Positions 28,657-38,729 are shown, numbered from the stretch's first letter. The stretch is DNA of 62,848 nucleotides from Thermobacillus xylanilyticus (GCF_907165215.1 NZ_CAJRAY010000080.1:28415-91262); one strand, 5' to 3'. Numbers and translations: made by a program. The notes: a model not told the origin generated them from the letters alone.

Positions 28657-29029
28657 GGGTTCCGGAACCATCATCGTGCCTATGACCATCGTCAACCCGC
28701 AATACTATGATGAAATCATCCAGCGCTTGTTGGATGATGGTGCCCCATTAAAGCACTTCATTCTTTACGCAAGCAAAGCCACATTGCTGAAACGATTGAA
28801 CAAGCGGTTCGAAGGTGGAAGGACGTGGGCAAAGCGGAATATTGACCGGTGTATTCACGCTTTTGATCATGTGATTACGGAAACCAAAATCATGACGGAT
28901 GAAAAATCAATTGATGATGTAGTGGAAGAAATCGCGGCGAAAAGCGGGATCACGCTTCTTCCTGACAAGAGAGGGCGCATCAAGAAGGAGATTGACAGGG
29001 CCGTAGCGATGATAAAGCATATCCGGTAA
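28655..29029 (+). pseudogene. C-terminal remnant of a TmrB-like ATP-binding protein
   Basis: About 125 codons match the second half of tunicamycin-resistance TmrB-like P-loop proteins: GTIIVPMTIVNPQYYDEII, HFILYASKATLLKRLNKRFEGG, W-A-KRNIDRCI, and the ending LLPDKRGRIKKEIDRAVAMIKHIR. The N-terminal half with the Walker A loop is missing. It is replaced by the end of the beta-helix gene, whose stop codon lies at the join. No ribosome site or suitable ATG precedes the piece. Confidence 0.8.
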
Positions 29030-29043
29030 ATAGACTGAGCTTG

Positions 29044-29080
29044 AAAAGTCCAAACCATTCAGGTGTGGGCTTTTCTTTTT
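29044..29080 (+). terminator. Probable terminator after TmrB-like remnant
   Basis: Stem AAAAGTCC / GGGCTTTT (one G-U pair) is followed by C and five T. Confidence 0.65.
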
Positions 29081-29170
29081 GATCAAAATGAAACAGAAAA
29101 GGGAAATGTCCGTAAAGGATATAAAAAATAGAAAAAATGAAAGTCGAGATGATCGCGGGGGTGGAAACGA

Positions 29171-29923
29171 ATGAGCCAGACTGTGCTGGAAGTGGAAGGC
29201 CTGTCCAAAACCTATGAAAATTCGATGCACGTTGTACACGCATTGAAGAATGTATCTTTTTCTTTGAAAAAGGCGGAATTCGCGGTCATCATGGGGACAA
29301 GCGGATCAGGGAAAAGCACGTTGCTTCATATCTTGAGTGCATTGGACAAGCCGACTTCGGGCACCATCAAGCTCAATGGTCAGCCTTGCCATCATATCTT
29401 CCGGGAGCCGGAGGCTTCGCGTTATCGATTGAAGAATGTCGGGTTTGTCTTCCAGGCTTATAATCTCCTCAAAGATTTGTCTGCGGAAGACAATATTGCG
29501 GTGCCGCTGGTTTTGCAAGGAGAACCGGAAGCCTCCATTCAAGCCAGGGTGGATGAGGTGCTGCGAATACTGGGCTTGTCCGCCTTCCGCCGGCATCGCC
29601 CTGTCGAATTGTCCGGCGGCCAGCAGCAGCGGGTAGCGATCGGACGCGCCATCATCGCGAATCCCCCCATTTTGTTGGCGGATGAACCTACAGGGAATCT
29701 CGACTATAACACATCTAAGGAAATCTTGGATGTTTTTATCAAGATGAGGGAAGAGCGGCAACAAACCATCTTGCTCGTCACTCATGACCCCGTTGTTGCG
29801 GCTTCTGCTGACCGGGTGCTGTTCTTCCATGATGGCGAGATCCGGGATGAGTATCATTGCAGGGGGAAGCAGGATCTGGACAATATATTGCGGATTTTCA
29901 AGACGATCACCGAGGGAAGGTGA
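29171..29923 (+). CDS. ABC transporter ATP-binding protein, MacB/LolD type
   Basis: The protein has 250 residues. Walker A is GTSGSGKST (about residue 43), Q-loop FVFQAYNLL, signature [14 protein letters not shown] and Walker [13 protein letters not shown], which is the exact wording of the MacB/FtsE/LolD class. The start is behind a GGGGGTGGAA stretch. The permease gene starts five bases after its stop. Such pairs export peptides or lipoproteins, or act as mechanotransmission or antimicrobial-peptide resistance modules. No two-component sensor is beside it, so the exact role is open. Confidence 0.93.
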   Translation: MSQTVLEVEGLSKTYENSMHVVHALKNVSFSLKKAEFAVIMGTSGSGKSTLLHILSALDKPTSGTIKLNGQPCHHIFREPEASRYRLKNVGFVFQAYNLLKDLSAEDNIAVPLVLQGEPEASIQARVDEVLRILGLSAFRRHRPVELSGGQQQRVAIGRAIIANPPILLADEPTGNLDYNTSKEILDVFIKMREERQQTILLVTHDPVVAASADRVLFFHDGEIRDEYHCRGKQDLDNILRIFKTITEGR

Positions 29924-29927
29924 TGGG

Positions 29928-32351
29928 ATGAGAAAGACGCTATGGGGAATGGCCTTGCGGTTGCTTAAAGCCAATCGTCTGTTGATTTTATTTTCCACCA
30001 TCAGTATCCTGTGCTCAACGCTTTTGATCAGCACAATGCTCATGTACACGCTGAATGCTCAACGTACGATGGAGCAGTCGTTCAGAGAGATGTTTGGAGA
30101 AGCGGATATCATGGTGTCATATCCCCCGGCACATCCCGATGTCCTGACCAAAGAGAAGGCGGAGCGCATCGTTTCTCTGCCGGGCGTTGAGGAGTCCGCT
30201 TATGTACTGTCCAGGTTTCTCCATATCGGCGAATCAAATATGCCCGTATGGACGATCGGCACCACGAGCAATGACTTGACGAGAAGCACCTACAAGTTTA
30301 CTTCAGAGATTACGCCTTCCACGATCATTCTCAATGAAGAACTCGCCCAATACTTAAATGTTGCAATCGATGACGAAGTGGTCATAGAGGGAATGGTTCT
30401 CCGGGTATCGGAGATTACGGAGGATCTTCAGGGTTCGGTCAGCATCGCCGTTATCCACTATGATCATATGCAGCCCTTCACGGAGAAGGGAGAGTATGCG
30501 AACGGGTTGATGATCAAGCTTGCAAAGGGGGCAAATGCTTTATCGGTTGCACAGAAGATCAGAGAGATAGATGATCAACTGCGCATTGATCTGGTAGAGC
30601 AAAATGAACTAGTCGCGTCGAACATGCGGACGCTGCACACCTTCATCATTATGATGTCGTTGTTGGTCCTCGTGATAACTTCGCTACTGGTCCTTTCCAA
30701 TCTGGAGATTCTGCTCTATAAACTAAGAAATCAGATTGTGATTTTGCGATCGATCGGAGCCACAACCAGGCAGATCGGCCAGATCATGCTTGTCCAAAGT
30801 TTCGTCATCAATCTGGTTGGTACGGTTTTCGGCGGCGGCGCGTCAGTATTGGCCATGAATGATCTGTTCCGTTTAGCGGAACGTGTTTTTCATATGCCGG
30901 CGACCACGGAGAATCTTTCGAACATGCCGGTTGTCCTTATCATCGTCGCAGCTTGTTTTCTCATCTTCCAAATATTCATGATCATACCTGCATATCGCAG
31001 TACGAGAATTTTGCCCCTCGAGATTGCGGAAGAGAATGAGCGATTGGACTTCAAGCACAAGAAGAAACACAAACTCCGCGGTTTGGGCACAGCCTTGACC
31101 GGGAGTGCGTTGTATTTATTTGGCTATATCGATGAAAATTACGTGTTGTTCTTCCCGGGATTGTTCATTTTGTTTATCGGAAGTTTGCTGTTCATGCCCT
31201 ATGTGATCGAAAAGGTCATTCACGGGACTTTGAAGGTTGTCGGCCGCAGACTTGGCCGGCATGTTTACCTGACTTTCAAAAACATGCTGCCCCAGGTGAG
31301 GAGAAATGCTTTTGCCGTTATTTCGATTTCGTTGACCTTGACGATTGCCGTATTCGGAACAACTTTGTTAAGTACTTTGGATGCGAACAATCTTCGTTCT
31401 TTGAAGGAAAGATATGAGAAGCCGATCATGCTGTATAACCGTCTCGGATCTGAATCGACACTGGATCATCATCTGCTGCGGGAAACCTTGCTGAAATTCG
31501 ATTCCATCCGGGATGTGCAGTATGAAGGAGCGTTATTGCACAATTATATATTGTTGAATGATGCAGAGATCAAGATAACCCCTGTGGCGGTTCATTCCCC
31601 TTTGACAGAGGGGCTGAAGGATGATGAACTCGTCATCTCTGAGAAGCTGGCAGCCCAATATCACCTGCAGGCGGGCGACGAAATCCTGATCGGTTATCGC
31701 GATGCGGAGCATCAGGATGTCTTGCCAACCGGCATCTATCGCATCGGAAGGGTCAGTGAGGCATTGAATCAATCCGATTATACGCTGATGACATGGTCCA
31801 ATCCGCTGAATACAAAATCAACTGTGACCAGGATTTACATCGATACGGAGGATGAGCAACAAGCATTGGCTGATTTGGAAACCGTACGCGAGAAGTACCC
31901 GGAGCTTCAGATCACCACATTAAGCGAAGCTTTGGAACAAGCGAGAGCAGGATTCGTTCAGCGGTGGGGGATTTTTATCGCCGTGCTCAGTGTAATCATT
32001 GGCTGCTCGATGGCGGGAGTACTTAGCGGTTTAATGAATCAGGTCATGTCGAAGCGTAAAGAATTTGCCGTTCTGCGAACCGTAGGGGTGTCTCCTGCGG
32101 GGATCGTCTGCAACATACTGGTGCAAGTGTGTCTGTATGTAGGTTTGGGTATTGTATGTGGCAGTATTTTGGGCGTGATCGTTCTCGTGCTCGTGATTGC
32201 GCTTGATCCGACGCCGATCACTTTTCATTTTCCGACCATAGGGCTGACGGGCATCGGGATGCTATTGCTGACTGTTGCAACCTCCGCGATCACCGGGCGT
32301 CATATCACATCCAGAAATATTCTGCAGGAAATGATGATGGATGGAAAGTAA
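29928..32351 (+). CDS. FtsX-like ABC transporter permease
   Basis: The protein has 807 residues. The start at 29928 follows GGGAAGGTGATGGG and lies five bases after the ATPase stop; the longer in-frame extension back to 29784 runs inside the ATPase gene. The layout is a first membrane helix (LLILFSTISILCSTLLISTML), a large extracytoplasmic domain (about residues 40-220), three membrane helices, a second extracytoplasmic domain (about 470-660) and three more helices with FAVLRTVGVSPAGI, the FtsX-domain motif. It resembles the long BceB/YknZ-like group with two FtsX units. Substrate unknown. Confidence 0.9.
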   Translation: MRKTLWGMALRLLKANRLLILFSTISILCSTLLISTMLMYTLNAQRTMEQSFREMFGEADIMVSYPPAHPDVLTKEKAERIVSLPGVEESAYVLSRFLHIGESNMPVWTIGTTSNDLTRSTYKFTSEITPSTIILNEELAQYLNVAIDDEVVIEGMVLRVSEITEDLQGSVSIAVIHYDHMQPFTEKGEYANGLMIKLAKGANALSVAQKIREIDDQLRIDLVEQNELVASNMRTLHTFIIMMSLLVLVITSLLVLSNLEILLYKLRNQIVILRSIGATTRQIGQIMLVQSFVINLVGTVFGGGASVLAMNDLFRLAERVFHMPATTENLSNMPVVLIIVAACFLIFQIFMIIPAYRSTRILPLEIAEENERLDFKHKKKHKLRGLGTALTGSALYLFGYIDENYVLFFPGLFILFIGSLLFMPYVIEKVIHGTLKVVGRRLGRHVYLTFKNMLPQVRRNAFAVISISLTLTIAVFGTTLLSTLDANNLRSLKERYEKPIMLYNRLGSESTLDHHLLRETLLKFDSIRDVQYEGALLHNYILLNDAEIKITPVAVHSPLTEGLKDDELVISEKLAAQYHLQAGDEILIGYRDAEHQDVLPTGIYRIGRVSEALNQSDYTLMTWSNPLNTKSTVTRIYIDTEDEQQALADLETVREKYPELQITTLSEALEQARAGFVQRWGIFIAVLSVIIGCSMAGVLSGLMNQVMSKRKEFAVLRTVGVSPAGIVCNILVQVCLYVGLGIVCGSILGVIVLVLVIALDPTPITFHFPTIGLTGIGMLLLTVATSAITGRHITSRNILQEMMMDGK

Positions 32352-32397
32352 TATGGAGTGGAATGTTTAAATCACATTTGTGATTGCGCATGAAGAA

Positions 32398-32441
32398 GAC
32401 CCTTCCGGCAGGAGCGTGTCCGCCGGAAGGGTCCTGTTTTA
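32398..32441. terminator. Strong terminator between convergent genes
   Basis: A perfect 12-bp stem GACCCTTCCGGC / GCCGGAAGGGTC with a 12-base loop is followed by CTGTTTT. It serves the ABC permease on the plus strand and lies right at the end of the disrupted esterase gene on the minus strand. Confidence 0.93.
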
Positions 32442-32775
32442 AATTTTGGCCAGATATTCGATGAGTCTGACAAAGACGGCCGCGGCTTCGGCGCGGGTGG
32501 CGGTTCCTTTGGGGTCAAAGAGGTTGCCGCCTTTGCCGGTTACAATGTCTATGCCTTGCAGCGCCTTGGCGGCCTCCAATGCCCATGGACTGATCTTGCT
32601 TTCATCCACGAAGGACCGGTCCTGGCTTTGCGGAATCTCAATGCCTTTATATTGCAGGTACTTGTACAGGATGACAATCATTTGCTCGCGTGTAATCGGG
32701 GCGTCGGGATCGAAGCGATCCGCGTTAGTTCCGTTCACGATGCCGTTCTCGGAAGCCCATCCGACCGCCGCTGTA

Positions 32776-32795
32776 TACCACCCGAGTTCGACAGT
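32776..32795. repeat. Left IS end: 5-bp target duplication and inverted repeat
   Basis: Target duplication TACCA (32776-32780) is followed by the inverted repeat CCCGAGTTCGACAGT (32781-32795). The same TACCA occurs outside the right end. Confidence 0.95.
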
Positions 32796-34702
32796 AAATC
32801 GGCAATTTTAGGCACATGAAAAATAAAGAATCGCATAACAGCAAGGTTTTTGGGGACTGAAGATAGAAAAAAACGCAAAGTTTCATAGGCACACGTTTTG
32901 TTGATGTTTTCTTGTATTTATTGATGATATATGGTATTATATAGGCATGTATATACGACGCGTTTCTCGAAAAAACAAAAATGGATCCACCACCGCTTAC
33001 CTTCAGCTTGCGCACAACGAGTGGGATCCCGTCGCGAAGCATGCCAAGGCGAAGGTCATCTACTCGTTCGGCCGCGAGGACGAAATCGATCGTTCCGTTC
33101 TGGAACGGTTGGTGCAGAGCATTGCCCGTTACCTGACTCCGGAAGCGGCGCTGCAGGCGCAAAACGCAATTGGCGATACGGCGGAATTCTTGTTCCGGTC
33201 CAGCAAACGCTTGGGCGGAGCCTGGCTCCTCCATCAGCTGTGGCAAAAGATCGGGTTGGACGCCATCCTCGAAAAATTGTTCAAGGATCGTAAATATCAA
33301 TCGTCCATTGAGCGTCTGATCTTCGCTATGGTGGCCAACCGCGCCCTTAATCCTTCGAGCAAGCTGGCGATGGAAGATTGGGTGAAGGACGAGGTGTATA
33401 TTCCAGGCCTAAGCGAAGTCGGCAGCCAGCAATTGTACCGAGCGATGGACGAGTTGTTGGAAGTTCAATCGGAGCTGGAGCATCAGATCTATTGTGCTGT
33501 TTCCGATTTGCTGAATCTGGAGGTCGATCTGCTTTACTTCGACACCACCTCTTCTTACTTCGAAGTCGATCCGTTCGATGTGCCGGAGGATGACGACTTG
33601 CGCAAGCAGGGATTTTCGAAGGACAAGCGTCCGGATCTGGTTCAGGTCGTCATCGGGCTCGCCGTCACGCGTCAAGGGATTCCGATCCGCTCTTGGGTCT
33701 GGCCGGGCAATACGTCGGATATGTCGGTCGTCGATCAAGTCAAGCGCGACTTGGTCGGCTGGAAGCTCGGCCGGGTGATCAGTGTGATGGATCGCGGCTT
33801 CACCTCCGAAAAAAATTTGCGGACGTTGCAGCGGGCCGGCGGTCATTATATCGTCGGGGAGAAGATGCGATCCGGCAAAGAGACGACGGATGCTGCCATG
33901 AGCCGCAAAGGCCGGTACCACCACGTGCGCGAGAACTTGCAGGTCAAGGATATCGTCGTCGGCGACGGCGAGGCGAGAAAACGCTACGTTCTCGTGCATA
34001 ATCCCAAAGAAGCCGAACGGGATCGTCTGCGCCGGAAAGAGCTAATCGAACGTTTGGAAGCGGAACTGGAGGGTCTCAAGCAGTTAAGCAACCAGGCGCA
34101 CACGAAAGCCGCATGCCGATTGCGCACGCATCCGACCTACGGAAAGTACTTGCGTCAACTGAAAGACGGGACACTCAAGCTGGATAAGCAAGCGATCCGT
34201 GACGCAGAGAAATATGACGGCAAGTATCTCATCCGGACATCGGATGACACGCTTTCTGCAGAGGACGTTGCCCTCGGCTACAAGCAGCTGGTTGATGTGG
34301 AAGACGCATTCCGAACACTAAAGACCACGTTGGAGCTTCGTCCGATGTATCATCGGCTGGAAAACCGCATTCGCGCCCACATCCTGCTTTGTTGGCTTGC
34401 TTTACTGCTGGTTCGCATCATCGAAGAAGAAACCGGCGAGACCTGGACGGCATTACGCAAGGAACTCGATCGCATTCATCTTGGACATTTTTCATCAAAT
34501 AACGGAGACGTCTACCAGAGCACGGAATTGACACCCAAACAACGAAAAACCTTTGATACGCTTGGGATTGAGGCTCCACCAAAGTTCCTAAAGATACAAC
34601 CCAAAGCATAGATACACGCATTTCTTAAGAAAAATGCCCGTCAACCCAGACAGCGCAAGGGATAGCGGGTATTTCATTTACCTAGTAACTGTCGAACTCG
34701 GG
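32781..34702 (+). mobile_element. IS1634-family insertion sequence, 1922 bp
   Basis: The element is bounded by 15-bp perfect inverted repeats (CCCGAGTTCGACAGT at both ends, inward) and flanked by a 5-bp direct repeat TACCA. It contains one transposase gene and a promoter-like region before it (TATTAT near 32933-32938). Removing the element and one TACCA restores the host frame as GKWYTAAVGWASENG, which proves the insertion point. All key transposase residues appear intact, so it may still be mobile. Confidence 0.95.
32947..34611 (+). CDS. IS1634-family transposase
   Basis: The protein has 554 residues. It starts MYIRRVSRKNKNGST, the normal opening of IS1634 transposases in the IS4 superfamily. 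The DDE catalytic residues are visible: Asp in LLYFDTTSSYFE, Asp in VISVMDRGFTSEKNL and Glu with the Y-(2)-R-(3)-E context in DVEDAFRTLKTTLELRP. A beta-strand insertion and a C-terminal helical end (AHILLCWLALLLVRII) complete the family layout. Length is normal and no frameshift is present. Confidence 0.96.
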   Translation: MYIRRVSRKNKNGSTTAYLQLAHNEWDPVAKHAKAKVIYSFGREDEIDRSVLERLVQSIARYLTPEAALQAQNAIGDTAEFLFRSSKRLGGAWLLHQLWQKIGLDAILEKLFKDRKYQSSIERLIFAMVANRALNPSSKLAMEDWVKDEVYIPGLSEVGSQQLYRAMDELLEVQSELEHQIYCAVSDLLNLEVDLLYFDTTSSYFEVDPFDVPEDDDLRKQGFSKDKRPDLVQVVIGLAVTRQGIPIRSWVWPGNTSDMSVVDQVKRDLVGWKLGRVISVMDRGFTSEKNLRTLQRAGGHYIVGEKMRSGKETTDAAMSRKGRYHHVRENLQVKDIVVGDGEARKRYVLVHNPKEAERDRLRRKELIERLEAELEGLKQLSNQAHTKAACRLRTHPTYGKYLRQLKDGTLKLDKQAIRDAEKYDGKYLIRTSDDTLSAEDVALGYKQLVDVEDAFRTLKTTLELRPMYHRLENRIRAHILLCWLALLLVRIIEEETGETWTALRKELDRIHLGHFSSNNGDVYQSTELTPKQRKTFDTLGIEAPPKFLKIQPKA

Positions 34703-34707
34703 TACCA
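34688..34707. repeat. Right IS end: inverted repeat and 5-bp target duplication
   Basis: ACTGTCGAACTCGGG (34688-34702) is the reverse complement of the left end, followed by TACCA (34703-34707). Confidence 0.95.
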
Positions 34708-36154
34708 CTTTCCGACCGCCACGTCGCGGAAACGGGTATTCGAGTAGCCGGAACGGTCCACGTTCTCGAGATTGGCCAGCACCTGTATGAACATGGCGCG
34801 CGTCATCGGGACTCCCGGCGAGAACGATGTGGACGATGTGCCGTCGAACAGGCTGAACGTGTAGGCGGCATTGACGTAGTCGTAGAACCAGGCGTTCCCG
34901 TCGACATCACGGAAAGGATTGCCCGAAACTACGGTGAGGCCAAGCGCTGACTCCTCATCGAGCACAAGCTCCGCGCCCTCACGGATGTCCAGCGACAAGC
35001 CGCTTTCGAAGCTGACGGTCGCGCCGCCCGGTCCGATTGCGACCTTGCCGTTTGCATCAATTGTTGTGCCTGCCGGTACGCGAATCCGGATTCCGCTCTT
35101 GGTCAAGATTTCGCCGCCGCCCGGGAGGGTCGTGTTGCCTTCCTCATCCGTGACCGCAGGCTTGTCGGCCGGCGTGTTCACGGTGTAGGGCTTTTGCGAC
35201 GTACCATCATTGCTGCCAGGATTGATGATAACAGGGATATACGAACTCGTCGGCGTCGCCGTCACGCTTGCCGCTGCGCTTTCGCCCTTCTCGTTGACCG
35301 CGACGATCTTGAAGGTGTACGCCACGCCGTTGGTCAGTCCCGTAAACGTATATTCGTATGCCGACGGACCTACCGTAACCGGCTTCTCGTTGTCATACCA
35401 GACTTTGTAGCCGGTTATCGGTTTGCCGCCGTCGCTCGCCGGCGCCGTCCATTTCAACGTGACCCTTCTGTCGCCAACCGTGGCGGTCAAATTGCCCGGA
35501 GCGTCAGGCACGCCCGGCTTGCGCTGCGAGAACATCCAGTCAAAGACGTCGGTATAGTCATTGTTCCATGGCGGCAAGTTGGGGGACTGGATAATCGGCG
35601 CCATGCTCCAGGTCTCCCCGGTGAACGGATTGTCCATCGTGAACCGGTTGTACAGCACCGCCGCTTCCACTTCGTGCGCGATATAACGAACAAGCGGCGG
35701 ATTGTTCTCCGGATTGGGCCGCTGACTCGGCTGGTCATATTGATTGTAAGGCCAGGTCAGCGCCTCGTTGCTGTCAAAACGGGAGGCCCTCGCGTTGGTC
35801 AGGTTCCCGATATCGTTCAACATGTTGTCGACGTTGCTTGCACCGCTGTCATACGTGTTGACGAACAGCCAGTAGGCCAGATCCCGGTTTTCGGGCGCCG
35901 TCGGCCAGCCGGATGAAATGCCCATGGGTGCGGCCGCCGCGAAGAAGCCGGGGTAGGCGTTGACCAGGATGTTCGTATACGCGCCGCCCCATGAGAAGCC
36001 CGCGACATAGATACGATCGGGGTCCACCGATCCGTCGGCAATCAAACCGTCGATCACCTGCTTGACATCGTCCGTTCGCGGAGTGGAAGTTTCGTTATAG
36101 GAAATGTTCAGAATATGGCTCGCGTATTTCCCGGGATTCTCCTCCATTTTCTTC

Positions 36155-36176
36155 ATCAGGGCAACATCAGGGCAAC
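36155..36176 (-). repeat. 11-bp tandem duplication disrupting the esterase frame
   Basis: ATCAGGGCAAC occurs twice back to back on the plus strand (GTTGCCCTGAT twice on the coding strand). Removing one copy fuses the two reading frames exactly as GSVALMKKMEE, in line with the paralogue's corresponding segment NGAAVLSKLQLEH. Confidence 0.93.
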
Positions 36177-37855
36177 CGAGCCGTTGGCCGATTTCATCGA
36201 CGCTTTCTGGTCGATCTGCGCCTGTGTGCCGCCGCGCGACATGCCGTGCGTATAGACATAAAGCGGCAGCCCTTGTACGGCATTGCCCTTTTCGTCCTTG
36301 TGAATGTAGAGCGCGTAATTGACCGATTTGAATGTATGCGTTGTGAATTTGTCGAGGATCGGGTTCACCACATCGGTCTGTTTGAAGACGGCGTAATCGA
36401 TCGGATTGCCATTCTTCAGCTCGATCTCGCCGTTTAACACGATGTTGTAGTTTTGTCTGGTCGAGTTGCTGCTGCCATCCAGTGTGGTGCTGCCGCCGAC
36501 TTCCGTGTAGAACTCCAGCTCCACGACGATGTAGCGGCCGCTTTCCAATCCGTCCCGATAATCCGGCGAATTGTGCACTTTCCCGCGGTAACCGCGCACC
36601 TTCGGTTCGTCATTGGCGTATACCCTCGAGATGTTGCGCGTGCCTTCGAACACCACCGTGTCACCGGTCAGCGTCGTGTTTCGGGCCGATACGGTGAACA
36701 AGCCCGGATGGAGTGCGGAACCGAGCGCCTCCCGGCCTTCGCCCAGGTCGATAATGACCGCTGTCGTGTACTCGCCGCGGGCGAAGTTGTCGTTCCATAC
36801 GATAAAGGGAATCTGTTCGGCGGCCGGATCATCCTTGAACGTCACGCGAATCTGATGGTCGGCGACAATATTGGTCAACGTGAACGTGTTATCGGATTCT
36901 AACGTCACCGGTTCGCCATCGACCGTTACGGTATCCACAAGTTTGCCGTTGTCCGGAATCACGGTGAACGTGAAGTCTGAGCCGTGGGCTACTCGCTTGA
37001 CGTTGCCGGGAACGCTTGGCGTGACTCTGCCGCCCGTACCGGTCAACAGGGTGATGGAGTGTCTCGGATCCGGTTCAGCGGCCGGAATGAGTTCAATGCT
37101 GTCCTGGAATGCTTCGTGGCCGTTAAAACCCGAGTCCGGCGGGCCGAAAGCGGATACCACTTCATAGCGGTCGGCGCCGATTTCCGACGAGTTGTTGATA
37201 TTTACCTCAAACGTGAATTTGCCCGGCTGTAACGTCAAGTCGCGCTTTGGAATTCGGATTTCCACGATGTACCCGGTGTCCGTAATCTGCGTCCACGCGG
37301 CCCGGTCCGTATGGGACTGCCCCGAGAACACGCCCGTCGCGCTGACGCGCCATTGGTTGGAGCCGTTCGAACCCGGGCCGACGAAGAACTCCACGCTGTC
37401 GTACGTATGATCCCCGCCGGCTCCCTGATAGACATTGCTGTCCTCTACCACGACGCGGGCGTACAGGAAGTTTTCGTCCCAGAGAATTCTGACCGTCCCC
37501 GTGGCATGGGGTCTGGGATCATCCGGCGCAGAACTGCGGTTGATCGGATACTCGTTGGTCTTGAACCACAGCGGGTCGTTGGAGCCGAGCTCGGGCGTTC
37601 CGTACACGGCGGTCGGGATGTCAGCCGCTTCCGCGATCGCAATGTTGTCCGTCTCGGCGGCAAAACCGACAGGCATGAAGGACGTCAATATCATCAGGCA
37701 ACAGAGGAGGGAGAGTTTTTTGGCTAAAACGTTTCAACATAAAAACAAAATCCTCCTTTCCCAAGTAAATGAAGCGACAGCTTCCTTGCGACGTATCCGG
37801 ATTTAGCAACCACCCCCAATTCAGATATAGAGGATAAAAATTCCGATATGACGGG

Positions 37856-37887
37856 TTGACACGGAAGAATGCTATGGTGAATATAAT
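37856..37887 (+). promoter_or_regulatory. Possible promoter for the ElaA-like gene
   Basis: A perfect TTGACA (37856-37861) and a perfect TATAAT (37882-37887) occur, but the spacing is 20 bases, three more than optimal. It may be weak or activator-dependent. Confidence 0.45.
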
Positions 37888-37996
37888 CAAAAAATCGGCA
37901 GTTCAAACCAGGTTGCAAGTCTGCGGCAGATGATGGTACGACAAACCATAAGACGCATTACCGGCCTGCCTGGATTGAACGGTATGAGGTAACCGC

Positions 37997-38437
37997 ATGG
38001 AACTGAAAGCCAAATTTTTCGATGAACTGACGTCACGGGAAATCTATGAAATCTTGAGGGCAAGATATCTCATTTTCAAAGTCGAGCAGAAAATCGATTA
38101 CTGCGATTTCGATGATATCGACTTCCGGAGTCTGCACATTTTCCTGGAATCCGACCGTTCGGTAAAAGCTTACCTTCGAGCCTTCTTCAAAGACAGTGAC
38201 AAGCAAACCGTACAGGTAGGCAGAGTGCTGACCATGGAACACGGAGCCGGTCACGGCAGGAGGCTGATCGAGGAAGGCATCAGACTGATTCAAGAAAAAT
38301 TAAACCCCGACATCATCTGCCTTGAATCCCAAAAACACGCTGTTGGCTTCTATGAGAAGTTCGGATTTGCCGTTGTATCCGAAGAATTCATCGAGGCCGG
38401 CATTCCTCATGTTGAGATGGTATTGAAGGTAAGATAA
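37997..38437 (+). CDS. ElaA-like GNAT acetyltransferase
   Basis: The protein has 146 residues. It matches the ElaA family: FDELTSREIYEILRARYLIFKVEQKIDY at the N terminus (the family's L-R-x-x-V-F-x-x-E-Q motif), GRVLTMEHGAGHGRRLIEEGI as the acetyl-CoA loop, and AVGFYEKFGFAVVSEEFIEAGIPHVEM at the C terminus. It is a stand-alone gene between the disrupted esterase and the intact one. The acceptor is unknown. Confidence 0.88.
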   Translation: MELKAKFFDELTSREIYEILRARYLIFKVEQKIDYCDFDDIDFRSLHIFLESDRSVKAYLRAFFKDSDKQTVQVGRVLTMEHGAGHGRRLIEEGIRLIQEKLNPDIICLESQKHAVGFYEKFGFAVVSEEFIEAGIPHVEMVLKVR

Positions 38438-38439
38438 AG

Positions 38440-38543
38440 GTTCGGAGAAACCCCGCTGACATGAGGCCATCTTGAGAAATGCCCCTTTCCTGATGTTCAT
38501 AAGACGATGGAAGGGGGCGTTATTTTTTTATGATTCGCACTAG
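38440..38543 (+). repeat. Diverged copy of the D,D-carboxypeptidase leader (copy 1)
   Basis: GGAGAAACC-CGCTGACATGAGGC-ATCTTGAGAAA, then the CCTTTCCTGATGTTCATAA hairpin and CGTTATTT..ATGATTCGCA, parallels 43058-43185 closely. It lacks about 34 bases found in the second copy. Only a 55-codon frame follows, with no carboxypeptidase sequence. The hairpin GCCCCTTTCC / GGAAGGGGGC (38481-38518) followed by TTATTTTTTTAT would work as a terminator for the gene upstream. Confidence 0.75.
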
Positions 38544-38729
38544 ATCGAATGACCAGGGAAAAAGAGGGATATTGGAACCTCATCTGGTCAAATTGTCTGT
38601 CAAATCGACAGGATTGCGAAGATTGCAAAATGGTTATTTTGGACATGCAGGTTTCGACGTTATTTGCAAGATCGCTTTGCTATTCTCAAATTGCTAAAAC
38701 GAAGAGGTTTGCAAGAGGTGATAAACATG

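Larger units (their letters stand above)
32439..37740 (-). pseudogene. CBM9 / esterase / FN3 / SLH surface esterase, inactivated by three lesions
   Basis: Read on the minus strand, the original gene starts at 37740 behind a strong AAAGGAGG site. Lesion 1: a six-A run in the signal peptide (plus-strand T6 at 37716-37721) is one base too long; with five A the peptide reads MLKRFSQKLSLLCCLMILTS. Lesion 2: an 11-bp tandem duplication at 36155-36176 shifts the frame within VALMKKMEE. Lesion 3: an IS element at 32781-34702 splits the first SLH motif. Undoing these gives a CBM9 module, a B-repeat-like domain, an Ig-like domain, an alpha/beta hydrolase with GFSWGG nucleophile elbow, FN3 and SLH anchors. 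It would have been a surface-anchored polysaccharide esterase, paralogous to the 38867-41680 protein. Confidence 0.92.

Noticed and set aside
26515..28695. A 726-codon open frame on the minus strand, opposite the beta-helix gene
   Set aside because: It mirrors the codon pattern of the plus-strand gene, has no ribosome site or domain, and the plus-strand protein has clear beta-helix repeats.
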